DNA from: Streptomyces qinglanensis
Lineage (GTDB): Bacteria > Actinomycetota > Actinomycetes > Streptomycetales > Streptomycetaceae
Assembly (NCBI RefSeq): GCF_900111245.1
Contig: NZ_FOGO01000020.1
Span: 1-64,000, forward strand
Direction of reading: 5' to 3'
Length of the DNA: 64,000 nucleotides
A program made the translations under genes and the position numbers. The notes beneath the pieces are model-generated. The model worked only from the letters and a program-made list of their open reading frames with translations. It did no database searches and was not told where the DNA came from. Each line of letters starts with the position of its first letter. Position 1 is the first letter of the stretch. This document shows, piece after piece, positions 23,437 through 32,607 of this stretch.

Positions 23437-24162
23437 TCAGGCCGCGGCGGCCGGGTCCTCCTCGACGAGGAGGTTGCGGGTGCGGTTCGGGTCGACCGGC
23501 ACACCCGGGCCCATCGTGGTGGTGAAGGATGCCTTCTTGATGTACCGGCCCTTCGCCGCCGCGGGCTTCAGCCTGGTGATCTCCTCAAGGGCAGCGGCGT
23601 AGTTCTCGACGAGCTGCTGCTCGCCGAAGGACGCCTTGCCGATGATGAAGTGCAGGTTGGCGTGCTTGTCGACGCGGAACTCGATCTTGCCGCCCTTGAT
23701 GTCGTTCACGGCCTTGGTCACGTCGGGGGTGACGGTGCCGGTCTTCGGGTTCGGCATCAGGCCACGCGGACCGAGCACGCGGCCGAGGCGGCCGACCTTG
23801 CCCATCAGGTCCGGGGTGGCGACGACGGCGTCGAAGTCGAGACGGCCGCCGGCGACCTCCTCGATGAGCTCGTCGGAGCCGACGATGTCGGCCCCTGCGG
23901 CCTCCGCCGCCGCAGCACGGTCGCCGGTCGCGAAGACCAGGACCCGGGCGGTCTTACCGGTGCCGTGCGGGAGGTTGACGGTGCCACGGACCATCTGGTC
24001 GGCCTTGCGCGGGTCGACACCCAGGCGCATGGCGACCTCGACGGTCGCGTCGAACTTCTTCGTGGAGGTCTCCTTGGCGAGGCGGACGGCCTCCAGCGGC
24101 GCGTACAGCCGCGCCTTGTCGATCTTCGCGTCCGCTTCGCGGAGAGTCTTGCTGCGCTTCAC
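23437..24162 (-). CDS. rplA: 50S ribosomal protein L1
   Basis: 241 residues of the L1 stalk. Signatures: VDPRKADQMVRGTVNLPHGTG, LGRVLGPRGLMPNPKTGTVT and IKGGKIEFRVDKHANLHF. The start is a GTG at 24162 (giving MKRSKTLREADAK) with AGGAG 5 nt upstream. It follows rplK by 79 nt. L1 commonly represses its own operon by binding the mRNA; no specific site was identified here. Confidence 0.97.
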   Translation of the reverse strand: MKRSKTLREADAKIDKARLYAPLEAVRLAKETSTKKFDATVEVAMRLGVDPRKADQMVRGTVNLPHGTGKTARVLVFATGDRAAAAEAAGADIVGSDELIEEVAGGRLDFDAVVATPDLMGKVGRLGRVLGPRGLMPNPKTGTVTPDVTKAVNDIKGGKIEFRVDKHANLHFIIGKASFGEQQLVENYAAALEEITRLKPAAAKGRYIKKASFTTTMGPGVPVDPNRTRNLLVEEDPAAAA

Positions 24163-24241
24163 TGCTGCTCCTGACGGTATGGAGTCGTGGTGCGGACCAG
24201 CGCCTGGCCCTGCCACGGGGGTGGGATCGGTTGCCGGGGGC

Positions 24242-24676
24242 TCAGCCCTCGACGGTCACACCCATGGAACGGGCGGTACCGGCGATGATCTTCTCCGCCT
24301 GGTCCAGATCGTTGGCGTTGAGGTCGGGCATCTTGGTCGTGGCGATCTCGCGCACCTGGTCGCGGCTGATCTTGGCGACCTTGGTGGTGTGCGGGGTGCC
24401 CGAGCCCTTCTCGACGCCCGCGGCCTTGAGGATCATCTTCGAGGCCGGCGGCGTCTTGGTGATGAAGGTGAAGGAGCGGTCCTCGTAGACCGTGATCTCC
24501 ACCGGGATCACCCAGCCACGCTGCGACTCGGTCGCCGCGTTGTAAGCCTTGCAGAACTCCATGATGTTGACGCCGTGCTGACCCAGCGCCGGGCCGACCG
24601 GCGGAGCCGGGTTGGCCGCACCGGCCTGGATCTGGAGCTTGATCAGCCCCGCGACCTTCTTCTTCTTGGGAGGCAT
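24242..24676 (-). CDS. rplK: 50S ribosomal protein L11
   Basis: 144 residues of the GTPase-associated centre. The proline-rich NPAPPVGPALGQHGVN loop, which is the thiostrepton contact, is wild type, and the C-terminal RNA-binding domain is intact (KISRDQVREIATTKMPDLNA). First gene of the rplK-rplA unit. Confidence 0.98.
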   Translation of the reverse strand: MPPKKKKVAGLIKLQIQAGAANPAPPVGPALGQHGVNIMEFCKAYNAATESQRGWVIPVEITVYEDRSFTFITKTPPASKMILKAAGVEKGSGTPHTTKVAKISRDQVREIATTKMPDLNANDLDQAEKIIAGTARSMGVTVEG

Positions 24677-24781
24677 GTTCTCTCCGGGTCCTGGTGAGAG
24701 GTGATTCGTCCGCCGCCCGTCACCCGGGCGGAGGCATACCGCACAACGATAGCCCGTACCGTCACGCGGCTTGAAACCGAG

Positions 24782-24817
24782 CAGGTCAGGAAGGGCGCGA
24801 GGGCCCTTCCTGACCTG
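24782..24817 (-). terminator. Terminator downstream of nusG
   Basis: CAGGTCAGGAAGGGC and its exact complement GCCCTTCCTGACCTG flank a 6-nt loop. It separates secE-nusG from rplK-rplA, so rplK should have its own promoter in 24677-24781. Confidence 0.8.
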
Positions 24818-24909
24818 TCCGGAAGCTGGTTTCGCCCGCCCCCCGGGCAGTAGCCGCGGCCGGGAGCCGGCACCGGGGTGCCGCCCGGCCGGAGCCCGGG
24901 TGGGGAGGG

Positions 24910-25827
24910 TCAGTTCTTCTGGATCTGGTCGAAGCTGAGCTCGACCGGGGTCTCGCGGCCGAAGATCTCGACGAGGCCCTTGACCTTCTTGGAGTCGGCG
25001 TTGATCTCGTTGATGGTCGCCTGGAGGGTGGCGAACGGGCCGTCGGTGACGGTGACCGAGTCGCCGACCTCGAAGTCGAGGACCTGGACCTCCACCTTGC
25101 GGCCGGGGGTGCCCGCGGGCTTCCCCTCCTCGTCGGCGGCGGCGGCCTTGGCGGCCTTCTCCTCGGCCTCGGGGGCGAGCATCTTGACGATCTCGTCCAG
25201 CGTCAGCGGGTACGGGTCGTAGGCGTTGCCGACGAAGCCGGTGACACCGGGCGTGTTGCGGACGACGCCCCACGACTCGTTGGTGAGGTCCATCCGGACC
25301 AGCACGTAGCCGGGGAGCTTGTTCTGGCGCACGGTGCGGCGGTCGCCGTTCTTGATCTGGACGACCTCCTCCTGCGGCACCTCGGCCTGGAAGATGAAGT
25401 CCTCGACGTTGAGCGAGACGGCGCGCTGCTCCAGGTTGGTCTTCACCCGGTTCTCGTAGCCCGCGTAGGTGTGGATCACATACCACTCGCCGGGCAGGAA
25501 GCGCAGTTCGTCGCGGAGCTGGGCGACGGGGTCGACCTGCTCCTCCTCGGCCTGCTCCTCCTCGGCCTCTTCCGCCTCGGCTCCGGCGATCTCCTCGGCC
25601 TCGGCTCCGGCGGTCTCCTCGGGCGCGGCGGCAGCGTCCTCAGGAGTCTCGACCGCGGTCACGGCCTCGGCCTCCTCGCGGACGGCGGCCTCCTCGGCGG
25701 GCTCACCGGCAGCGGCCTCGGCGGCTTCCGCCCGGTCGACGCTGCTGTCCGCGGCCTCGACGATGTCGCGCGCCGTGTCATCACCCTGGGCGGGCTCGAC
25801 GGCATCGTTCATGTTCGGCTCAGACAC
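24910..25827 (-). CDS. nusG: Transcription termination/antitermination factor NusG
   Basis: 305 residues. An acidic Ala/Glu-rich extension (about residues 1-120) precedes the NGN domain (EWYVIHTYAGYENRVKTNLEQR, GYVLVRMDL) and the C-terminal KOW domain (VGDSVTVTDGPFATLQATINEI). The core binds RNA polymerase and couples it to Rho or S10. The extension is normal for streptomycetes but far longer than in E. coli (181 residues in total). GTG start at 25827, giving MSEPNMNDA. It follows secE. Confidence 0.96.
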   Translation of the reverse strand: MSEPNMNDAVEPAQGDDTARDIVEAADSSVDRAEAAEAAAGEPAEEAAVREEAEAVTAVETPEDAAAAPEETAGAEAEEIAGAEAEEAEEEQAEEEQVDPVAQLRDELRFLPGEWYVIHTYAGYENRVKTNLEQRAVSLNVEDFIFQAEVPQEEVVQIKNGDRRTVRQNKLPGYVLVRMDLTNESWGVVRNTPGVTGFVGNAYDPYPLTLDEIVKMLAPEAEEKAAKAAAADEEGKPAGTPGRKVEVQVLDFEVGDSVTVTDGPFATLQATINEINADSKKVKGLVEIFGRETPVELSFDQIQKN

Positions 25828-25900
25828 GGTGGCTGCTTCTTCCTGGCTTCAAGGGGTCGAACATGCGGAAAGCCCCGCGAAGGGGGCTCTGCGCGGAGGG

Positions 25901-26182
25901 TCAGCCGAAGACGTGTTTCATGACTTCGGTCAGCCCATAGTCAATCACGAACACCAAGGCGATGATGATGACCACGAAGACGATCACCACGCTCGTGTAC
26001 GTGGAGAGCTGCTGCCGCGTCGGCCAGACGACCTTCCGGAGCTCCGCGACGATCTGGCGGTAGAAAAGGCCGAGTCGAGCCAGAGGCCCCTTCTTCGCCC
26101 GCTTTCCGCCCTTGCGCGGCTTCTTGCCCTCGGACGACCCTCCGGGCTCGGGGACCTCGGTGGTATCCGTGATCTCCGTCAC
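25901..26182 (-). CDS. secE: Preprotein translocase subunit SecE
   Basis: 93 residues. A basic Gly/Lys-rich N-terminus is followed by the conserved amphipathic helix (FYRQIVAELRKVVWPTRQQL) and one transmembrane helix (VVIVFVVIIIALVFVIDYGL). Essential clamp of the SecYEG channel. GTG start. Co-transcribed with nusG and located just downstream of tRNA-Trp. Confidence 0.96.
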   Translation of the reverse strand: MTEITDTTEVPEPGGSSEGKKPRKGGKRAKKGPLARLGLFYRQIVAELRKVVWPTRQQLSTYTSVVIVFVVIIIALVFVIDYGLTEVMKHVFG

Positions 26183-26299
26183 TCGTCCTCACCTGATCCG
26201 GGTCGTTGCCCTGCGGCGTCCGGCCCGGCCGCACGGCGGTGCAATTCAGTGCAATTCACGCATGGTACGCACGCACACACCTTGGCGACGTGTGTGTAG

Positions 26300-26372
26300 C
26301 AGGGCCGGAGGGACTCGAACCCCCAACCGCTGGTTTTGGAGACCAGTGCTCTTCCAATTGAGCTACGACCCT
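26300..26372 (-). tRNA. tRNA-Trp (anticodon CCA)
   Basis: 73-nt cloverleaf with acceptor AGGGTCG/CGGCCCT, anticodon stem-loop CTGGT-CTCCAAA-ACCAG, T-arm GGTTCGAGTCC and discriminator G. It lies upstream of secE, the usual actinobacterial arrangement. No CCA tail is encoded. Confidence 0.96.
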
Positions 26373-26709
26373 TTGTGTTCCCTCAACCTACCGCATCCAT
26401 GCCCTCGCACGGAGTGTGCATCGCGAGCGGGCTGCGAGTGACGGCTGAAGGCCAACGACATGGGAGTGTACGTGCTCAGGAGCCGGGCGTCGAACAGGAT
26501 CCACCGCACCGTGCCCACCACAGGTCCCGGCGAAGCCGGCACCGCGGCCCCGCCGGAGGCGATCGCACCGCCCCGCCGGTGGCCGCACCGCCGCCCGCCC
26601 GAGGCCCTTCCGCCGCCCGCCGGAGGGGGTGCACCGCCCGCGCCGGATGTGACGCGGTAGCCGCGGAACCCCGGTGCCCCCGGGCTGCCGGGTCTGGGAA
26701 CATGCCTCT
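26373..26709. other. Intergenic region upstream of the aminotransferase gene
   Basis: 337 bp between divergent tRNA-Trp and the aminotransferase gene. Much of it is CCGCC-rich low-complexity sequence. Promoters for both units are expected, but none could be assigned. Confidence 0.4.
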
Positions 26710-27948
<1,239 letters not shown>

Positions 27949-27968
27949 GCGGCCGGCCCCGATGGGGA

Positions 27969-28008
27969 GCGAAGCGGGCCCGGAGGCGCTGCCTCCGGGC
28001 CCGCTCGC
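27969..28008 (+). terminator. Terminator downstream of the aminotransferase gene
   Basis: GCGGGCCCGGAGGC and its exact complement GCCTCCGGGCCCGC around a 3-nt loop, 20 nt after the stop. Confidence 0.8.
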
Positions 28009-28075
28009 ATTTTCGGAACATCCCCTTCCGGGAACCGGCTGTCTCTCCGGGGCCCTGATGCGGCAGGATCTGGGA

Positions 28076-29113
28076 ATGTTGCACTCTTCCGGGGAGCGGG
28101 ACCCGCGTACGCTGCCGAAGGCCCATCTGCATCTGCACTTCACCGGGTCGATGCGCCCCTCCACACTGCTCGAACTGGCGGACAAGTACGGCGTGCACCT
28201 GCCGGACGCGCTGAGCGGTGCCGAGCCGCCGAAGCTGCGGGCGACCGACGAGCGCGGCTGGTTCCGGTTCCAGCGGCTGTACGACATCGCGCGGTCCTGC
28301 CTGCGGGAGCCGGAGGACATCCAGCGGCTGGTGCGCGAGGCGGCCCAGGAGGACCTGCGGGACGGCTCGCGCTGGCTGGAGATCCAGGTCGACCCCACCT
28401 CCTACGCGCCGCGGCTGGGCGGACTCACACCCGCGCTGGAGATCATCCTGGACGCGGTGGCGACCACGTCCCGGGACACCGGACTCGGCATCCGGCTGCT
28501 GGTGGCGGCCAACCGGATGAAGCACCCGCTGGACGCCCGCACCCTCGCCCGGCTCGCGGTGCGCTACCGGGACCGCGGCATCGTGGGGTTCGGCCTCTCC
28601 AACGACGAACGACGCGGCTTCGCACGGGATTTCGACCGCGCCTTCACCATCGCGCGGGAGGGCGGGCTGCTCGCGGCCCCGCACGGGGGCGAGCTCTCGG
28701 GGCCGAGCAGCGTACGGGACTGCCTGGACGATCTGCGCGCCGGCCGGATCGGCCACGGGGTGCGCGCGGCGGAGGACCCCTGGCTGCTGGCCCGGCTGGC
28801 CGAACGGCAGGTGACCTGCGAGGTCTGCCCCGCCTCCAACGTCGCGCTCGGTGTCTACGACAAGGCGGCGGACGTCCCGCTGCGGGCGCTGTGGGACGCC
28901 GGGGTACCGGTGGCGCTCGGTGCCGACGACCCGCTGCTGTTCGGCTCCCGGCTGGCGGCGCAGTACGAGCTGGTGCGCCGGGAGCACGGGTTCTCGGACG
29001 CGGAGCTGGCAGAGCTGGCCCGGCAGTCCGTGCGGGGCGCCTCGATGCCGCAGGGCGTCCGGGACGAGATCCTGGCCGACATCGACGCCTGGCTGGCGGC
29101 CGAACCGGGCTGA
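28076..29113 (+). CDS. Adenosine deaminase family protein
   Basis: 345 residues. Amidohydrolase fold with the metal motif HLHLHFTGSM, the catalytic-type PHGGE (HGxE with the proton-shuttle Glu), RIGHGVRAA and GADDPLLFGS (paired Asp near the C-terminus). Together these fit adenosine deaminases, which convert adenosine to inosine in purine salvage. The typical 'NTDDP' is GADDP here, so a related adenine/aminofutalosine-type deaminase cannot be excluded. The ATG at 28076 has AGGA 8 nt upstream; an ATG at 28058 would add six residues. Confidence 0.85.
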   Translation: MLHSSGERDPRTLPKAHLHLHFTGSMRPSTLLELADKYGVHLPDALSGAEPPKLRATDERGWFRFQRLYDIARSCLREPEDIQRLVREAAQEDLRDGSRWLEIQVDPTSYAPRLGGLTPALEIILDAVATTSRDTGLGIRLLVAANRMKHPLDARTLARLAVRYRDRGIVGFGLSNDERRGFARDFDRAFTIAREGGLLAAPHGGELSGPSSVRDCLDDLRAGRIGHGVRAAEDPWLLARLAERQVTCEVCPASNVALGVYDKAADVPLRALWDAGVPVALGADDPLLFGSRLAAQYELVRREHGFSDAELAELARQSVRGASMPQGVRDEILADIDAWLAAEPG

Positions 29114-29329
29114 CCCGCGGGGACGCCGGGGCGGCCGGCCCGCGGAAGGCCGGGCCGCTGCCCCTGGCCGGCGGACCCGCTCATCCAGGGACGGCCGGGC
29201 CGGCCCTCGGGATGCCGGGCACGGCCGCCGGGGCCGAGCCGCTACCGGGTGGCGCGGCTACCGGGATGGCCGAGGTGCTCCCGGCGCGAGGCCGGGCGCG
29301 GGCGCCGGGCGCCCGTCCGTGCGCTGCGG

Positions 29330-30403
29330 CTACAGTGCGCAGCCGACCATCACCGGTTCGTTGGTGAGGCCGACGCCGAAGGCGTCCCGTACCCCCTCGC
29401 GCACCTCCCGGGCCAGCGCGAGCAGGTCCGCCGTGGTGGCCGAGCCGCGGTTGGTGAGCGCCAGGGTGTGCTTGGTGGAGATCCGGGCCGGGCCCTGGCC
29501 GTACCCCTTGGTGAAGCCCGCCCCGTCGATGAGCCAGGCCGCGGACGTCTTGGTCCGGCCCTCCCCCGCGGGGAAGGCCGGGGGCGCCACGTCCGGACCG
29601 AGCCGCTCCCGCACCCGGTCGGCGAAGGCCGCGTACTCCGCCTCGTCCAGGACCGGGTTGGTGAAGAAGGACCCGGCCGACCAGGTGTCGTGGTCGTCGG
29701 GGTCGAGCACCATGCCCTTGCCGGCGCGCAGCCGCAGCACGGTCTCGCGGGCCTCGGCGACCGGTACCCGGTCCCCCGTCCCGACCCCGAGGAGGCGCGC
29801 CGTCTCCCCGTACTTGATCGGCGCCGACCTGCCCTCCGCGTCCTCCAGCTCGAAGCGGACCCGCAGCACGACGTGGCGCGCGGGGTCGGCCTTGAAGCGG
29901 CTGTGCCGGTAGGAGAAGTCGCACTCGGCGTTCGAGAGGGTGACCGTCTCGCGGGTCCGCCGGTCGTAGGCGACGACCTCGGTGAGCGTGCTGGAGACCT
30001 CCTGGCCGTACGCGCCGACGTTCTGGATCGGCGTGGCGCCCGCGGAGCCGGGGATGCCGGCCAGACACTCGATGCCCGCCAGCCCGGCCTCGACGGTGCG
30101 TGCGACGGCGTCCGACCAGTTCTCGCCCGCCGCCAGCTCCAGCCGGGTACCGGCGAGCGAGGAACCGCTGGTGGCGATGTGCAGGACGGTTCCCGCGAAA
30201 CCGTCGTCGGAGATCACGAGGTTGCTGCCGCCCGCGATGATCAGCAGCGGCGTACCGCTGTCGTCGGCCTCGCGGACCGCCGCGATCACCTCGTCGTCAG
30301 TGGTCGCCGTGACCAGCCGCTGGGCCGGGCCGCCGAGGCGCAGCGTCGTCAGCGGGGCGAGCGAGACCAGAGGGACACCGGGGTCAACGTAGAGTTCCTG
30401 CAC
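29330..30403 (-). CDS. murB: UDP-N-acetylenolpyruvoylglucosamine reductase
   Basis: 357 residues. It reduces the enolpyruvyl group to give UDP-MurNAc for peptidoglycan. The FAD-binding elements LIIAGGSNLVISDDGFAG and GSAGATPIQNVGAYGQEV are present, as is the catalytic-serine region SAGSFFTNPVL. It is a type I MurB. GTG start (MQELYVDPGVPLVS). No mur neighbours, the usual isolated position in streptomycetes. Confidence 0.95.
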   Translation of the reverse strand: MQELYVDPGVPLVSLAPLTTLRLGGPAQRLVTATTDDEVIAAVREADDSGTPLLIIAGGSNLVISDDGFAGTVLHIATSGSSLAGTRLELAAGENWSDAVARTVEAGLAGIECLAGIPGSAGATPIQNVGAYGQEVSSTLTEVVAYDRRTRETVTLSNAECDFSYRHSRFKADPARHVVLRVRFELEDAEGRSAPIKYGETARLLGVGTGDRVPVAEARETVLRLRAGKGMVLDPDDHDTWSAGSFFTNPVLDEAEYAAFADRVRERLGPDVAPPAFPAGEGRTKTSAAWLIDGAGFTKGYGQGPARISTKHTLALTNRGSATTADLLALAREVREGVRDAFGVGLTNEPVMVGCAL

Positions 30404-30487
30404 GCGCTCCAGAGTACGGGGGCGCGGACGCTGCTCGACCGGAGGCCGCGCTGGACCGCCGGGTCGGCCCGCCGCGTCGGCCCGCCC

Positions 30488-30533
30488 GGCTCCGGTCCGC
30501 GGGAGCCGGCCGGCTCCGGTCCGCGGGAGCCGG
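30488..30533. repeat. Direct repeat (two 22-nt copies)
   Basis: The unit starting GGCTCCGGTCCGCGGGAG occurs at 30488-30509 and again at 30512-30533. Each copy can form a short hairpin (GGCTCC/GGAGCC). It lies between murB and the dehydratase genes in a GC-rich low-complexity gap. Confidence 0.7.
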
Positions 30534-30644
30534 GGAGCCAGGGTGCCGACGAGCCGGATGTTCAGGGCCCCGGGTCCGGGGTCCGCCGGGTCCGGAGTCG
30601 CCGAGTGCCGGGTCCGCCGGGTGCGGAATGCGGAGGCCGGTCCG

Positions 30645-31079
30645 TCAGGCGAGCCGGACGACGGCGCGGGACATCCCCAGGACCTTGGCGCCGGCGCTGC
30701 TGACCGTCAGGTCCACCTGGACCGTGCGGGCCTCGTCGTCCAGCTTCTTGGCGACCTTCGCCGCCACCTCGATGGCAGCGCCCTGGTCGTCGTCCGGGAC
30801 CACGACCGGCTTGGTGAAGCGCACTCCGTACTCGACCAGCGCGCCGGGGTCGCCCGTCCAGTCGGTGATCACCCGAGCGGCCTCGGCCATGGTGAACATG
30901 CCGTGCGCGATCACGTCCGGCAGCCCGACGTCCTTGGCGAACCGCTCGTTCCAGTGAATGGGGTTGAAGTCCCCGGAGGCGCCCGCGTACCGGATCAGCC
31001 GCTCGCGATCCACGGGGAAGGTGCGGGCGGGCAGTTCCGTGCCCACCTCCACGTCGGCGTAGGCGATCTGCGCTGTCAT
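30645..31079 (-). CDS. MaoC/HadB-like (3R)-hydroxyacyl dehydratase subunit
   Basis: 144 residues with a hot-dog fold. The hydratase-2 motif GDFNPIHWNERFAKDVGLPDVIAHGMFTM carries the catalytic Asp and His. It is likely to pair with the upstream gene as a HadAB-type dehydratase of fatty-acid elongation. The ATG at 31079 has GGGGAG 8 nt upstream; the GTG at 31088 overlaps the previous stop (GTGA) but leaves no room for a ribosome site. Co-transcribed with the gene at 31085-31546. Confidence 0.85.
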   Translation of the reverse strand: MTAQIAYADVEVGTELPARTFPVDRERLIRYAGASGDFNPIHWNERFAKDVGLPDVIAHGMFTMAEAARVITDWTGDPGALVEYGVRFTKPVVVPDDDQGAAIEVAAKVAKKLDDEARTVQVDLTVSSAGAKVLGMSRAVVRLA

Positions 31080-31084
31080 GTCCG

Positions 31085-31546
31085 TCACTCCCCTTCGGCC
31101 GCTTCCACCGCACGCGCCACCAGCTTGGTGTGCACGGTCACCACCGGCTCTCCCGCCGCGTCCCGCACCTCGCCGCGGACGTCGAGGACCTCGTTGCCCG
31201 CCAGGGACTTGATGGACTCGATCGTCGAGGTGGTCGAGAGCAGATCCCCGGCGCGGACCGGGCGGTGGTGGACGAAGCGCTGGCCCCCGTGCACCACCCG
31301 CGCGTAGTCCAGCCCCAGTTCCGGGTCCTGCACCACGGTGAAGGCTTCCCGGAACGTGACGGAGAAGACGAAGGTGGGCGGCGCGATCACCTCGGGGTGA
31401 CCGAGCGCCCGGGCCGCCTCGGCGTCCGTGTAGACGGGATTGTCGTCCCCGATGGCCTCGGCGAACTCGCGGATCTTCTCCCTGCCGACCTCGTAGGGCC
31501 TGCTGGGCGGGTACGTCCGTCCGACGAAGGACTGGTCGAGTGCCAT
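31085..31546 (-). CDS. HadA-like MaoC dehydratase subunit
   Basis: 153 residues. An N-terminal hot-dog MaoC-like domain: FVGRTYPPSRPYEVGREKIREFAEAIGDDNPVYTD, then GGQRFVHHRPVRAGDLLSTTSTIE. It has the helix and strands of the family but lacks the full D-x4-H hydratase pair, as expected for the non-catalytic A subunit. The ATG giving MALDQSF is selected; longer frames upstream run into the rpmG terminator. It is downstream of rpmG on the same strand, with a hairpin between. Confidence 0.82.
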   Translation of the reverse strand: MALDQSFVGRTYPPSRPYEVGREKIREFAEAIGDDNPVYTDAEAARALGHPEVIAPPTFVFSVTFREAFTVVQDPELGLDYARVVHGGQRFVHHRPVRAGDLLSTTSTIESIKSLAGNEVLDVRGEVRDAAGEPVVTVHTKLVARAVEAAEGE

Positions 31547-31638
31547 CTGCGGCGCCTCCTGCGGCAGTGCGGCGGATTCACGACGAGTACGGCTGCGCGG
31601 GAGGTCCGGTTCCGGAGCGCCGGACACCGGACACAGCA

Positions 31639-31671
31639 CGAGGCCGACCCCGGTCGACGGGGACGGCCTCG
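31639..31671 (-). terminator. Terminator downstream of rpmG
   Basis: CGAGGCCG...CCCC pairs with GGGG...CGGCCTCG around a short loop, directly after the rpmG stop and before hadA. Confidence 0.7.
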
Positions 31672-31685
31672 GGGCGCGAGACGAT

Positions 31686-31850
31686 TCAGCGTGTCTCGCG
31701 GTGCACGGTGTGCCGGTTGTCACGCGGGCAGAACTTCTTCATCTCAAGCCTGTCCGGGTTGTTGCGCCGGTTCTTCTTCGTGATGTAGTTCCGCTCCTTG
31801 CACTCCACGCAGGCCAGCGTGATCTTCGGGCGGACGTCTGTGGCAGCCAC
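31686..31850 (-). CDS. rpmG: 50S ribosomal protein L33, with one zinc-ligand position replaced
   Basis: 54 residues, GTG start with AAGGAG upstream (MAATDVRPKITLACVEC). Zinc-binding (C+) L33 proteins have CxxC twice. Here CVEC is intact, but the second pair reads CPRDNRH, so the fourth Cys is Asp. The codon is GAC, not TGC, and differs at two bases. It may bind zinc weakly through Asp or His, or be drifting toward the zinc-free type. The position beside tRNA-Met and tRNA-Thr matches the main L33 gene of streptomycetes. Confidence 0.95.
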   Translation of the reverse strand: MAATDVRPKITLACVECKERNYITKKNRRNNPDRLEMKKFCPRDNRHTVHRETR

Positions 31851-31940
31851 GTGAGTGCTCCTTGACGAACGGACGGGTTTTAACGCAGAAAGAGTAGCCG
31901 ATCGGAGGACCGACCCCACAACCGGCTACTGTCGGTGAAG

Positions 31941-32013
31941 TAGCGGTGACCGGACTTGAACCGGTGACACAGCGATTATGAGCCGCTTGCTCTACCGACT
32001 GAGCTACACCGCC
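31941..32013 (-). tRNA. tRNA-Met (anticodon CAT, elongator type)
   Basis: 73 nt. Acceptor GGCGGTG/CACCGCT (first pair a G-T wobble), anticodon loop CTCATAA, T-arm GGTTCAAGTCC, discriminator A. The paired first base and the lack of the three G-C initiator pairs in the anticodon stem argue for the elongator. Confidence 0.94.
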
Positions 32014-32053
32014 ACGATGCGGCGACCTCCCGACGGAAGATCTCTCACATCAG

Positions 32054-32126
32054 AGCCCCAAAACGGAATCGAACCGTTGACCTTCTCCTTACCATGGAGA
32101 CGCTCTGCCGACTGAGCTATTGGGGC
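32054..32126 (-). tRNA. tRNA-Thr (anticodon GGT)
   Basis: 73 nt. Acceptor GCCCCAA/TTGGGGC, anticodon stem TCTCC/GGAGA with loop ATGGTAA, T-arm GGTTCGATTCC, discriminator T. Probably transcribed together with tRNA-Met and rpmG. Confidence 0.95.
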
Positions 32127-32607
32127 GAGCGATGAAGACATTACACGCCCCGCCGCCAAACGTGAAATCGGTATTCGCCCCGCCGACGTCCCCCCCGACC
32201 GGCCTCCGGATCGCCGCTGATCCGCCCACGAGCTGCCCCCGATCTGCCCCTGATCTGCCCCCGATCGCCGCCCGCGCGACCTCGGGGACGATCCCCTGTC
32301 CTTCTTGGATCGCCCTGGTGCCGCCCTCGTGCCGCCTCCCGTTCGCCCCCGGCGACGCACAGACCGCACAGCTGCACCGGCCCCACCAGTCCCACTGGCC
32401 GCACCGGCCCCCAGCCCCTCAGCCGCACCGGCCACACCGGCTGCACCGGCCGGTAGGGCCCCACCGGGACACGAGCGGCCCCGTCCGGCCCCGGCACACC
32501 GCCCCGGAACGGGACCCGGCACACCACACCGGTACGACTATTCGTCTCCTCCCCGTCGGCGCTCACTGCGCGTCCTACTCTCGTCCCACATACGACGTGG
32601 GAGTCAG
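32127..32607. other. Low-complexity intergenic region
   Basis: 481 bp with short direct repeats (three GATCTGCCCC-like units near 32230-32270, and CACCGG-rich runs near 32380-32460). No convincing gene. It should hold the tRNA promoter on the minus strand and that of the amidohydrolase gene on the plus strand. Confidence 0.4.
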
